DNA from: Scytalidium lignicola
Lineage: Eukaryota; Ascomycota; Leotiomycetes
Direction of reading: 5' to 3'
DNA: 21,472 nucleotides
NCBI GenBank assembly: GCA_002812745.2
Contig: NCSJ02000512.1
Location: 1-21,472, forward strand
The notes beneath the pieces are model-generated. The model saw only the letters and a list, made by a program, of their open reading frames with translations. It did no database searches and was not told the DNA's origin. A program made the translations under genes and the position numbers. Position 1 is the stretch's first letter. The number at the start of each line of letters is the position of its first letter. Of the stretch, positions 9,330 to 18,192 are shown piece by piece.

Positions 9330-11525
9330 TATAATATTCAGCTTGACAGACTGTAAATTCAACAATTTGAGGAAATTAATATGTTTCTGAGTTGTAAGTA
9401 ACTTTGTAAGGCTATTAGTAATTATAATTGAGATAAGTATATAGTTTAACTTAATTTCATCAGATTAAACCTTCTTATGGATATAATGATAATGTATATT
9501 AATATACTTAATATGATTTGATTGTTCTAATGTTTTAATAAGTGTTAAAGAGTCTTGATTATTATTATTTAAGGTTGTAATAATCTTAGTACCAGTTGTA
9601 GTTATTTAGAGTTTAATAAGAAGCCTTAATAGTTAAATAGCTTCTTAAGAAGCCTTTGATAAAGTATAATATTCAGCTTTTATAGTTGATAAAGTGATAT
9701 AAGGAAGGTGTTGACAATGTTAGAAAATAAGTCCTCTAGTAAGAAAGAATACATAACTTATAATAGAATGACAAGTTTTAATATACTTATTATAATCAGC
9801 ATTATTATAGTTATAATAGTTAAGATCTCTACTGAATATGATATTATAATTATATATATGAATAAGATATTAGTAAATATGTTTGATTGCCTTTAAGTAT
9901 TAAACAAAAGGATTTTGCAGAAATTGTGATAGTTTAGAAGTTGTAAAAGCAAGATCAGGTCTTGTTTATACTATAAGATATATTAACAAACCAACTTCCT
10001 TTATATACAATTGAATATTAGTTATAGAAACAATATCTTCATTTTTGACTAGGATTGTGGATACTCTAGCTTTTATAAGAGATTAAGCTAGTTTTATATT
10101 ATTATAACCAAAGCATTCAAGAATCTTATTAATATACATGTCTTAAACTATAGAAATAGTCTTGTTTTGGTGATTATGAATAATATATATACTTAGAAAG
10201 TATGTGGTTAGTCTTATATTAACCATTTTAAAGAGATTATGTAGTTTCTCCTTTAAGGCTGTAAATTAAGGGCCTTTTAAGTTTATAATCAGAAAGTCAT
10301 CAACATAAGTGTAAATATAAATTCTTGAATTAGGATTATAGAATACACTTAGATCAGAGATTAACAGAGAGTATTTAATCTCTTTTAACTTTGTAACAAG
10401 CTTTTACTGTTAATAGTATAACACTTGTTTTAAGTTGTAAAATAACTTTTAGAGTTGTAAAATAATGGTTTTTGAACTTATATATTTGATGCTTATATTA
10501 TTGGTTTTAACATTTAATTTTAAAAGGTTTTTAACTATAATATCTTTAAGAAGTTCAATATAGATTTTAGTATTTATATCATTATTTAAGAATGTTGTAA
10601 TTATATTCATTTGGTTAACTTCTTAATCAAAGTAAGCAGTTAGAGCTAATAAGGCTTTCTAAGTAGTAGACTTAGTTATACTTGCTTAAGTTTAGTCATA
10701 ATCAATACTATGATGTTGTTCATAACCTTTAATTATAAATCTAACCTTAAAACACTTGATTTTATGGTTAGAATTGTGTTTAACCTTAAATATCTACTTA
10801 TTACAGAGAGTGTATTTCTCTTTTAAGAGAGTTGATAACTCAAAAGTGTTATACTTTATTAAGGAGGTTAACTTAGCCTTTATAACGTTATCCTACCTTT
10901 TATAATGTATTGAATTACAGGCTTCTTTGACTGTATTTAACTTTAATAGATTTGTGGATATAATTAAAGCATAACTTGTATTTAAGGCTTGCCTTGTAAA
11001 AAGACAATATTTATAAGTTATTGTAACACTTGTAAGTTGGCTTATAATTTCGTTATTTATAGTAGACACTCTTAGAGAATGTTCTATAAGTGTATTTAAT
11101 GGTTAAGATGGTGTAACAATTCTTGTTCTAGTTGATTGTAAACTTAAGAGGTTGATATTTGGTGTAGTTATGTTAAGTTTCTTGTTTTTAGAACTTTTAA
11201 GCTTATTATAGCCTTTAAGAGCTTGAATAACAAGTACTTCTTAAATTATATTTAAAGTATCATTGTCATCTTTTATATCCTTTGTTATAAACAATTCAAG
11301 GACTTCTTCAAATGTTGTATCAAGATTTAACATTGTAAAAGTCTTTGTATTAACAAGATTTAATATTATAAAAGTCTTAATATTAATAATTATAATATCT
11401 TCAAGTACTAATTCAACATTTAAGGCTTTAAGAAGACTTATAAGTATCTTCAGGTCTTTGAGTTTAGTGTTTCCTTTTATAAAGGTAACATATGATAATT
11501 ATACAAGCTTGTAAGAATATATTAA
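9330..11525 (-). pseudogene. Copia-A integrase C-terminus, reverse transcriptase and RNase H, RIP-decayed
   Basis: On the - strand, SYVTFIKG just after the transposon junction is the integrase C-terminal strand. A poorly conserved linker follows. Copia RT begins near 10920 with CNSIHYK, LIKYNTFEL, IFKVKHN, FIIKGYEQ and YFD, then a stop, then EVNQMNIITTFLN. The YVDD catalytic motif is intact at 10296-10307. From about 10070, NEDIVSITN and LLIYLIV lead to RPDLAFTTSKLSQF. RNase H shows TIKAEYYTLSKAS at about 9690, where the family has TEAEY, so the catalytic Glu has become Lys; HIKYINIHYHYI (family KHIDVRYHFI) follows near 9510 and SLTKLL near 9420. Stops mostly replace Gln and Trp. Non-functional. 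Confidence 0.87.
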
Positions 11526-11527
11526 TA

Positions 11528-11636
11528 CTGTCATATCTTAAAGTAGCTTGTTTTTCGCGAATTCGAGCCCCGTGCATGCCTTTTTGCAATGCGTACCATA
11601 GTAAATTAATGTAGAGGACTAAATCAATGAATTGAC
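11528..11636 (+). repeat. left terminal inverted repeat (109 bp)
   Basis: It pairs with 14356-14464 at 101 of 109 positions. All eight mismatches are transitions, and in seven the AT base is in this left copy. The repeat contains the overlapping palindromes TTCGCGAA and CGAATTCG, then GAGCCCCGTGC. Confidence 0.95.
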
Positions 11637-11734
11637 ACCTTATTCGATTGATCTATTACTTGTTTCTTGAACTAATCAAATTGACCAATATATACTGAAC
11701 GTTTTAACCTTATAAAATCTATATAATCTATCCA

Positions 11735-12741
11735 ATGACTCTAAACCTTTGCAAGGAGATGGTCAGAGCTATCGAAAATGCTCTTCTAAACTCTGACGAC
11801 GACAAATATACGATTGTTACTACTTTTGACGTCTCTTACGAAACTGTTCAATATATTGCTTAAGGTATACAACTCCGTACAATTGTTAGATTAAATATAA
11901 GGAAACGCACTAGCAAACCTTCAATGGTTACCCCTGAAATCGAAGAAGCAATTATTGAATTAGTAATAATGTCTAATAAGATATTTCAGGATAAGATCAC
12001 AGACTTTGTATACAACGAATTTGATGTACAATTATCACAATTGATGGTTTCCAAGCTTCTNAAAAAAGTTTGATATTAACCACAAAAAGCTTGAAATCAT
12101 AACTACTTAACGAAATCAACATCTTATCAACAATTGGAATATTGAATCTGCAAAATGAAAAGCTGACCAACTTGTTTTTATAAATGAATCTAGTAATATT
12201 AAATGTATAAGACATCGGAAATATAGATAAGTACTTATTGATAAGCTAGTAAAGGCTAAAAAGTAGTTGAAACAATCGAAGAAGTACTTGATTCTACTAA
12301 CATATACAATAGAAGGTTATATTACAATAATCATTGTCAAAGGAAGTATAATAGTTAATATATTCAAGCAATGGATTAAAACTGATGTATTGTCATTATA
12401 TAACCTTTGACTGTACAAGAGGTTGGTTTTAATAATGGACAACTGTACAATTCATAGAAAAGTACACTTTTAATCACTTTATGATGTTAAAGGTGNTTTT
12501 GCTTAAGTTTCTACCTTTATATTACTTATTTTTCAACCTAATCAAAAAGAGTTTCAATAATTTAAAGAAGTAGATTCGTCAGTATTACACTTCTTATCAA
12601 GATATTAAGGTTGATTTTAAGGCTCTGCTTTATATTGGAATTGACGAAGTAAGAAGGAGAAGTAGCTATAAAGCTGTTAAGAATGCAAATAGCTATTTTC
12701 ATCATTCAAGTTATCAAATAATTGAAAATACAGAAATCTAA
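11735..12741 (+). pseudogene. Tc1/mariner (pogo/Fot-like) transposase, RIP-decayed
   Basis: This DDE enzyme would cut and rejoin the element at TA sites. Length from the ATG at 11735 to the TAA at 12739 is 334 codons if the two Ns are dropped, typical of the family. An N-terminal helix-turn-helix (DVSYETVQYIA) leads to a second DNA-binding region with VTPEIEEAIIELV and FVYNEFDVQLS. The catalytic part has VFINESS at 12174-12194, where DES is expected, so the first Asp (12183) is Asn. LVLIMDNCTIH keeps the second Asp at 12438. The third acidic site reads FFNLIKKSF where FFNPIEESF is expected, with Glu to Lys. The homology switches frame at the Ns at 12061 and 12496, and removing each N restores it. 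Several in-frame stops remain, so the gene is dead. Confidence 0.88.
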
Positions 12742-14085
12742 TTAATTCTACTATGTATAATAAAAGCTATTAAACCTCTAAATCTATAGGAATTACTATA
12801 AAGGTTAATAAATCAAAGTGATTCTTGTACTCCTTTTTCCACCTTGGTATATACATTTAAACAATTATAACAGCTCTATATAAGAAACCATATAATTTAA
12901 GCTAACTATCATTAAGTTAGTTAAATAGAATAAGAGGAATATCTTGGTCTAGTAGAATTGTAAGTACTAATTCAATCTTGTCGTTTTTTTTAATGTAGAA
13001 AAAGGTATTTATATATATATTCAGTAAATAACAGAATTAAACCTTCATTATTATAATCAGATTAAATAAGGCTTGATAAACAAATTGATTCTTTACTAGA
13101 TGAGCTAGTTTAACCTTAACTTGTTAATTGATTTGAAGAGGTTAAGGTTCTTACATTGAAGATGATATTACCATTGTGTAATAACATCAATAGAACATTT
13201 CTAGACCTTAATTACTCTACTTTCTCTTTCTTTTACTATAGAGCAAGATATTAATTCTCCTTTTCTCTAATCATACGAATTATCTTCAAAGATAAAGCCT
13301 CTAACATTAATCTATTCTTTTTAATCTCATCTGCTTATGCTTTTATTATAGCCATCGAAATCAGAGTATACTTGATTTTCCTATTACTTATCATCTTATC
13401 CTAACAGATTTTAAATCGATTAACATAAGTTGAAACCTTACAACGATAATACTTGAACAATGTATATACAATTCCACATATAAGTTGATCTTTGATTATT
13501 TGGTTCAATTCTTCAATCTGAATCTTGGTTATACTTTATAGTCGTTTGGTTATAAGAGTTATAACTTCGTTTTCGAATTTATTCTCTGTCAAGGCTTGAA
13601 AAATTTGTTTTGAAGGTGGTTTCTCTAGTAGAGCTGACTTTGTAGTTGAAACAGGTACAGGTTCGTTGTATGGATTGAAGTCAACAGCATATCAAACCTC
13701 AATTCGAAGAGTATTCCCTTTTTTAACAAGCTGATTTTTCAGGAGAGTTTCAAGCTTTTCCTACTTGATATTAGACGTTATATCATATTCAGTAAGCCTG
13801 AGAATGCTGCCAAAATAGCACTTTAATCAGTCTTCACCTCAAAGAGGCCCCTGAATATTCTTTCACTCCATAATCTTAATAACTCCTGTTCTAGCTTACT
13901 CTATAATATTAGTGAAATTCAGGTGATTATCTGCATTTATATCTTCAAGAGACCTTTCAGATAAAACCATCAAACCCTCAAAAAATACCTTTATTCCAAA
14001 TTCAAGATTGTGAGGTCGTTTTAGTAGTATATCGGTCGAATTGAGCGGAGAAAGGGAGGTGTTTCTCAATGGTTCAACAGCTATA

Positions 14086-14127
14086 GGAGAGCTAGAACCA
14101 ATCACTGGAGAGCTAGAACCAATTGCT
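14086..14127 (-). repeat. two 21-bp coding repeats in the second gene
   Basis: GGAGAGCTAGAACCAAT recurs at 14086 and 14107 on the + strand, a period of 21 bases. On the - strand this encodes a repeated IGSSSP heptad in the linker of the unknown protein. Confidence 0.8.
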
Positions 14128-14196
14128 GAAGGTCTGACAGTTATACAAGGCGATGGAGCAGGAGTAACCCTTAGAATCAGACGTGTTCGAGGTGTA

Positions 14197-14223
14197 GGAG
14201 GCTCTGGAGGCTCTGGAGGCTCT
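14197..14223 (-). repeat. three perfect 9-bp coding repeats (Pro-Glu-Pro)
   Basis: Three identical copies of GGAGGCTCT on the + strand encode the Pro/Pro/Glu repeat after the basic N-terminus of the - strand gene. Confidence 0.9.
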
Positions 14224-14355
14224 AAAACCTTCTTCGTACGTCGTTTGGCACGTGGTTTAGGTGCTGAACGGCGAGCTTTTTTGGGTGGCATATCGATTCA
14301 AGCACTTCGTACGCAAATAGCACGAAAAACAAGTGTAGAAACATGTCGTATGGTA

Positions 14356-14464
14356 GTCAATTCGTTGATTTAGTCCTCTACATTAATTTACTATGGTACA
14401 CGCTGCAAAAAGGCGTGCACGGGGCTCGAATTCGCGAAAAACAGGCCACTTTAGGATATGACAG
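14356..14464 (-). repeat. right terminal inverted repeat (109 bp)
   Basis: This is the partner of 11528-11636. It is the better preserved end: at seven of the eight mismatches it holds the G or C. A TA follows at 14465-14466. Confidence 0.95.
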
Positions 14465-14466
14465 TA

Positions 14467-15849
14467 CTTAACAATAATATATTGAATTACTTTTAAAGTT
14501 AAGAAGGATTCCTTTTTCAACTTTAAGAGTTATCTTTTATGATTTGACATGTTGATTAACATTGATATAAATTAGCACTTTAGAACTAATCACTTATAAG
14601 TTGGATATATCCAGAATACAATTATCTTCAAGGTTAACTTGTTTTATGAACTTAGTATATAAAGTGTTATTCTTTAATATTAATGTTGTTAATCGATTTC
14701 TGACTATTATAACTGTTTTATAACATTTTGGCCATAAATACTATAGTATATCGTTTACAATCATCATAGTATGCATTTATATAAATATAATATGTTTAGT
14801 ATATTCAAAGTGTTCTTCTTGATATAGAGTATACAAAGTAGTAATAATAACTTTTATATTATTCTTTTAAATGTATTTATCAAGTTTTCTACTATTAAAC
14901 TCATTTCCTCTGTTAATATAAAGGTGTTTAAGAATAATTCTATATTGATTCTTCATCAAGGTAATATAGTAAATAATAACATCATAAGCTCCTTTCTTCT
15001 CCTTATAGGTATAACCTTATGTAGCATTTGTAATATCATTTACAATTGTAATAGTATAATTATACTCATTGTAGCCTAGAGGAGTAACTATAGAAATGTT
15101 AATATTAAGTACTTTTATAACCTTTACAACTTGTATTTTAAGCTTCTTAAAGATGTCCTTTTAAGAGTAATTATATTTACAAGCTTTGCATAAAAAGGTT
15201 TCTTCCTTCTTTGCTACTTTTATAAGGCTTTTATTGATTCTAGTAATAACTTTTATAGTATTCTTAATCACTTTAATATTAGTATAACTAAAGTGTTAGT
15301 GAATAAAATCCAAACTAAGTATAGATTGCCTAGCTAAAAGTGTTATAAGAAAAGCTTTTAGGGTATCAGTTAATTTCAAATATATACTGTCTATAAACAT
15401 GTCTACAGTACTGAATTTAATTCTATTCTTATTATAAATGCCTTTTATGGTCATACAAGTTTCTTTACTTTAATTTAAAAGCTTTATTCCCTTAAGAACA
15501 TTGACTAGGAAAGTAAGGATATAATAAATGTTAAAGAGTTATAAAGTGAATGTTGAACTATTATTTAACTTTGTTTTGAGTATAACCATACTTAAACTAA
15601 TAATTTAAGCAGATTCATTTCTTGTTTTTATAAGTATTAGATTATGATACTCTTAGTAAGAATCTAGTTTAAACCATAATATATAATTTACTATATAGTT
15701 TATAATATTTATATTCATAAGTTAGTAGTTATAGTTGAATATAAAGAAGCTTTTAAGATTTATAGTTATAAAGGAATTAGATTTATTCAAGTTGATTGTA
15801 TTTAAGCTAAAATCAGAGTCTAAACTTGATTTTGAGGATTTAAAGTCNT
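14467..15849 (-). pseudogene. Copia-A protease and integrase (N-terminal and core), RIP-decayed
   Basis: On the - strand, WFKLDS at about 15660-15675 fits the copia protease active site (W-x-L-D-S-G), with the Gly lost. GAG-pre-integrase follows. The integrase zinc-binding His pair is partly seen in FIHxHFSYTNIKV (His-Leu-Gly-His in relatives), and the Cys pair is intact in FLCKACK near 15185. The core reads IVTPLGYNEYNYTITIVNDIT and then INRGNEF, where S-D-x-G-x-E-F is expected, so a catalytic Asp has become Asn. The region ends in ILLNFKSNSIYYC, the strand just before the DNA transposon, and continues in frame at 11525. Non-functional. Confidence 0.82.
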
Positions 15850-16660
15850 TTATCTTTCTTTTTACCATGCTTTTTAGCAAATTCTTTGTACTTCTTAAGG
15901 TATTTTTCCTAATAATCAACTTCTTTATAGTTTGGCTTTTCATAGTAAGAGTACTTTTCTTTTAGTTTTTTATTAGACTTATTAGTTTGTTTTCAACTAT
16001 AAAGTATTATACTTAAGTTGTTAGATTTTAATACTTTGTCTAAAATATCTTCTATAAGAGTTTTAAGAGAAGAAAGTGTTTTAGAATATGTTACTAATTA
16101 TTATTAGTTAGCTTATACAGTGNAAAAAGTCCTTTAATCCCTTTATAAAGAAGAGCTTGTAGAATATATTTAACAATATAACTTTTACATCAATCAAATT
16201 ACTCTTCAAAGCCTTGAATATAGTAATATAGCTTTTAACCAAGTTAGAATGCTTGTATTTGATATTGACTAGCTTAAGGATATATTTTTCTTTAAGATTA
16301 TAATTTGAACCTTGATATTAAGCTTTTAAGGTTTCCTAGGCTTCCTTGGATGTAGAGTACTCTAAGATAAGAGCATTAGCTTTTTTATTAATATTCAATG
16401 ATATACAAAGTTTAACTGTAGAATTTACTTTTTCCTAAGCCTTAAATTCTAGAGTTTCTTTACTGTCTTTTATTTTAAGGCATTTGATATTATCATTCAT
16501 ATAGTTAAGATAACCTTTTGATTTGAGAATATTAGTGATTATAATGCTCTATAGTCTATAATTCTCAGGACCTTTTAACTAATATTCCTTTAGTAGTAAA
16601 AAACTTGATTCTTCTCTTATTTTGAAAGATTATAATGGTTATTGAATAAAGGTAAAAGAT
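15850..16660 (-). pseudogene. Copia-A gag, RIP-decayed
   Basis: On the - strand, LKGPENYRL then a stop where Trp is expected, followed by SIIITNILKSKGYLNYM, is the typical start of copia gag (UBN2-type). TSKEA, a stop in place of Trp, and ETLKA then YQG follow. The C-terminal zinc knuckle at 15953-15912 keeps C-x2-C-x4-H-x4-C spacing, but all four ligands are Tyr (YSYYEKPNYKEVDY). A Lys-rich hinge leads into protease. Dropping the Ns at 16123 and 15848 keeps a single frame. No convincing start codon is visible near the 5' LTR, probably because it was mutated. Confidence 0.82.
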
Positions 16661-16708
16661 GAAGTTAATCAAATAGTAATTTTGATTAGCTGACCAGAGT
16701 ACATAACT

Positions 16709-17032
16709 TGTTGACTGGAAACGCAAGAATATAAAACCATTATTATATTGATTACTTAAGGAGATTATAACTACAGCAGATTCTATATATACAAAGAGTT
16801 ATGGCCGTAAAACCGTTATGGTCAACAGTTACGGTTGTACAAGCACCTTACAAGTGCTTATAGTTGCCTACAGTAATAGCTTACTGTAAACCNTATCNNT
16901 AAGCCCTAGNATAAGCAACNGTAAGAACACTGTGAAGTGGCATCTGTAAACTCCAAATATTACAACACACCCTTATGCCACGAACATATAAAGGCCGTGT
17001 AAAGTGGATCTAAGTTTCCTATGGTGAAAACA
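16709..17032 (-). repeat. LTR shared by Copia-A (5') and Copia-B (3'), 324 bp
   Basis: This is the same LTR as 8975-9298 with equal length, TGTTGAC at one end and GAAAACA at the other. It serves as the 5' LTR of Copia-A and, because copia RNase H sequence continues on its right, as the 3' LTR of a second copy. It contains a few Ns between 16893 and 16920. It is generally less mutated than the left copy. Confidence 0.9.
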
Positions 17033-17787
17033 CTAAAATTGATGGCCTTGTAAGGACCTAATTCATGGTATTCAACTTGACAGACCATAAATTCAACAAT
17101 TTGAGGAAATCAATGTATTTCCAAGTTGTAAATAACTTTGTAAGGCTGTCAACAGTTATAATTAAGGTAAGTACATAGTTTAGCTTAATTTTACCAGATT
17201 AAACCTTCTTGCAGATGTAATGATAACATATATCAATATACTTAACATGATTTGATTGTTCTAACATTTCAACAAATGTTAAAAAGCCTTGATTATCACC
17301 ATTTAAGGCTATAATAATCTTAGTACTAATTATAACTATTTAAAGCTTAATAAAAAGCCTTGATAGTTAAATAGCTTCTTGAGAAGCCTTTGATAAAGCA
17401 TAATATTCAACCTCTATAGTTAATAAAGTAACACAAGGAAAATGTTAATAATATCAGGAAATAAGTCCTCTGACAAGAAAGAATACATAGCTTATAATAG
17501 AATAACAAGTTTTAATACACTTATTGTAATCAGCATTATTATAACCATAATAGTTAAGATCTTTACTAAATGTAATACCATAATTATACATGTAAATAAA
17601 ATACTAATAAACATGTTTAACTACCTTTAAGTGTTAAACAAAAGGATTTTACAAAAATTATAATAACCTAAAAGCTGTAAAAGTAAGATCAAGTCTTGTT
17701 TACACTATAAGATACATTAACAAACCAACTTCCTCTATATACAACTGAATATCAACTATAAAAGTAATATCTTTGTTTTTGACCAAG
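17033..17787 (-). pseudogene. Copia-B RT C-terminus and RNase H, truncated by Gypsy-2
   Basis: This 755-bp segment continues the direct repeat beyond the LTR. With the LTR, 16709-17787 matches 8975-10053, 1,079 bp each with no net gap. On the - strand it reads the copia RNase H more clearly than Copia-A does: SYVFFLVRGLISW, TIEVEYYALSKASQEAI (catalytic Glu kept, Lys in Copia-A), HVKYIDICYHYI and SLTKLF. It stops abruptly at the LTR of Gypsy-2, inside RT; the rest of Copia-B should lie beyond the far end of Gypsy-2, outside the window. Stops are present but fewer than in Copia-A. Confidence 0.88.
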
Positions 17788-18128
17788 TGTTATGGGTTTG
17801 ACCGAACAAGCTAATTGGTGTAAGCTTGAGGCTTGGTACATAGCAAGTGTACACAGAGAACTTAACAATTAGGAGGTTATGTGATTAGGATCTTTAGATC
17901 AGAGTAATCTAATGATCTAGGGACCTGGATCAAGGGATCATGGTGATCTAACAATCTAACTATATTTCATTATCTATATAAGCATATTGTAAGAACATGA
18001 AAGTAGACTTTGTATGTTCAACCTAAATATATTACTAGATCTTACCTTTGATTTAGTTACTTATGTTATATGTTTTCACTGTCCTTGAATATCTACCTTA
18101 CCTTAACTATCCAGTAACCTGGATAACA
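17788..18128 (+). repeat. 5' LTR of Gypsy-2 (341 bp)
   Basis: It starts TGTTATGG and ends CTGGATAACA, giving the inverted terminal repeat TGTTAT/ATAACA with canonical TG and CA. It is clearly richer in G and C than the internal region, with few obvious RIP scars. The second LTR is outside the window, so the ends rest on the terminal motifs and on the break in the copia repeat. Confidence 0.75.
17889..17982 (+). promoter_or_regulatory. putative promoter in the Gypsy-2 LTR: GATC cluster and TATA box
   Basis: Six GATC tetramers start at 17889, 17897, 17914, 17928, 17936 and 17945, followed by TATATAAG at 17975-17982. A TATA box in the middle of an LTR fits the U3/R boundary, with transcription starting a few tens of bases downstream. 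The GATC cluster may be an upstream activating array or simply an internal repeat; its function is inferred. Confidence 0.4.
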
Positions 18129-18192
18129 TAGTTTTATAACATTTTAAATACTTCTTATCTTGATAAATCAAGATTTAGAAATAAACATACTA

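Larger units (their letters stand above)
13063..14291 (-). pseudogene. second gene of the Tc1/mariner element, unknown function, 3' two-thirds RIP-decayed
   Basis: I do not recognise this protein. An ATG at 14291 opens 131 intact codons to a TAG... class stop ending at 13896, and the same frame then reads on to about 13063 with some fifteen stops of all three types, giving about 409 codons in total. The N-terminus is strongly basic (MPPKKARRSAPKPRAKRRTK), suggesting nuclear targeting or DNA binding. It is followed by a Pro/Glu repeat (PEPPEPPEPP) and a Ser/Pro region with two IGSSSP units. The later part looks globular, with readable stretches such as YAVDFNPYNEPVPVSTT and LLEKPPSKQIFQALTENKF. 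It starts about 65 bp inside the right inverted repeat and converges on the transposase gene. It may be an accessory protein or a captured host gene; neither can be decided here. Confidence 0.6.
11528..14464 (+). mobile_element. Tc1/mariner-superfamily DNA transposon, two genes, inserted in Copia-A
   Basis: The 2,937-bp element is flanked by a TA duplication (11526-11527 and 14465-14466) and ends in 109-bp inverted repeats starting CTGTCATATC. It has a transposase gene on the + strand near the left end and a second gene on the - strand near the right end, converging towards the middle. Removing the element and one TA rejoins the Copia-A integrase in frame: SNSIYYC on one side, SYVTFIKG a few codons after the join. 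It is about twice the usual Tc1/mariner size. Its ends are much richer in CpG than the surrounding copia, while its interior is AT-rich with RIP-type stops. Confidence 0.93.
8975..17032 (-). mobile_element. Copia-A: full-length Ty1/copia LTR retrotransposon, decayed and interrupted
   Basis: Two 324-bp direct LTRs (8975-9298 and 16709-17032) enclose gag, protease, integrase, RT and RNase H in the Ty1/copia order, read on the - strand from right to left. The span is 8,058 bp; subtracting the 2,937-bp DNA transposon and one TA leaves about 5.1 kb, a normal copia length. Reading frames are broken by RIP-type stops. The right LTR is shared with a second, tandem copy of the family, so no target duplication can be read on that side; AGTTA precedes the left LTR. 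Confidence 0.9.

Noticed and set aside
9708..9896. A 62-codon open frame on the + strand, with a similar open frame at 17442-17630, looking like a conserved small protein.
   Set aside because: Both lie antisense to copia RNase H inside the 1,079-bp direct repeat. Their similarity follows from the repeat, and the - strand reading has clear RNase H motifs.
11997..12215. A 72-codon open frame on the - strand in the transposase region.
   Set aside because: It is antisense to transposase sequence with recognisable DDE motifs on the + strand.
14041..14373. A 110-codon open frame on the + strand rich in Gly, Ser and Glu.
   Set aside because: It is the antisense of the basic, Pro-rich - strand gene and runs into the inverted repeat. 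The - strand frame continues coherently much further and has a better start.
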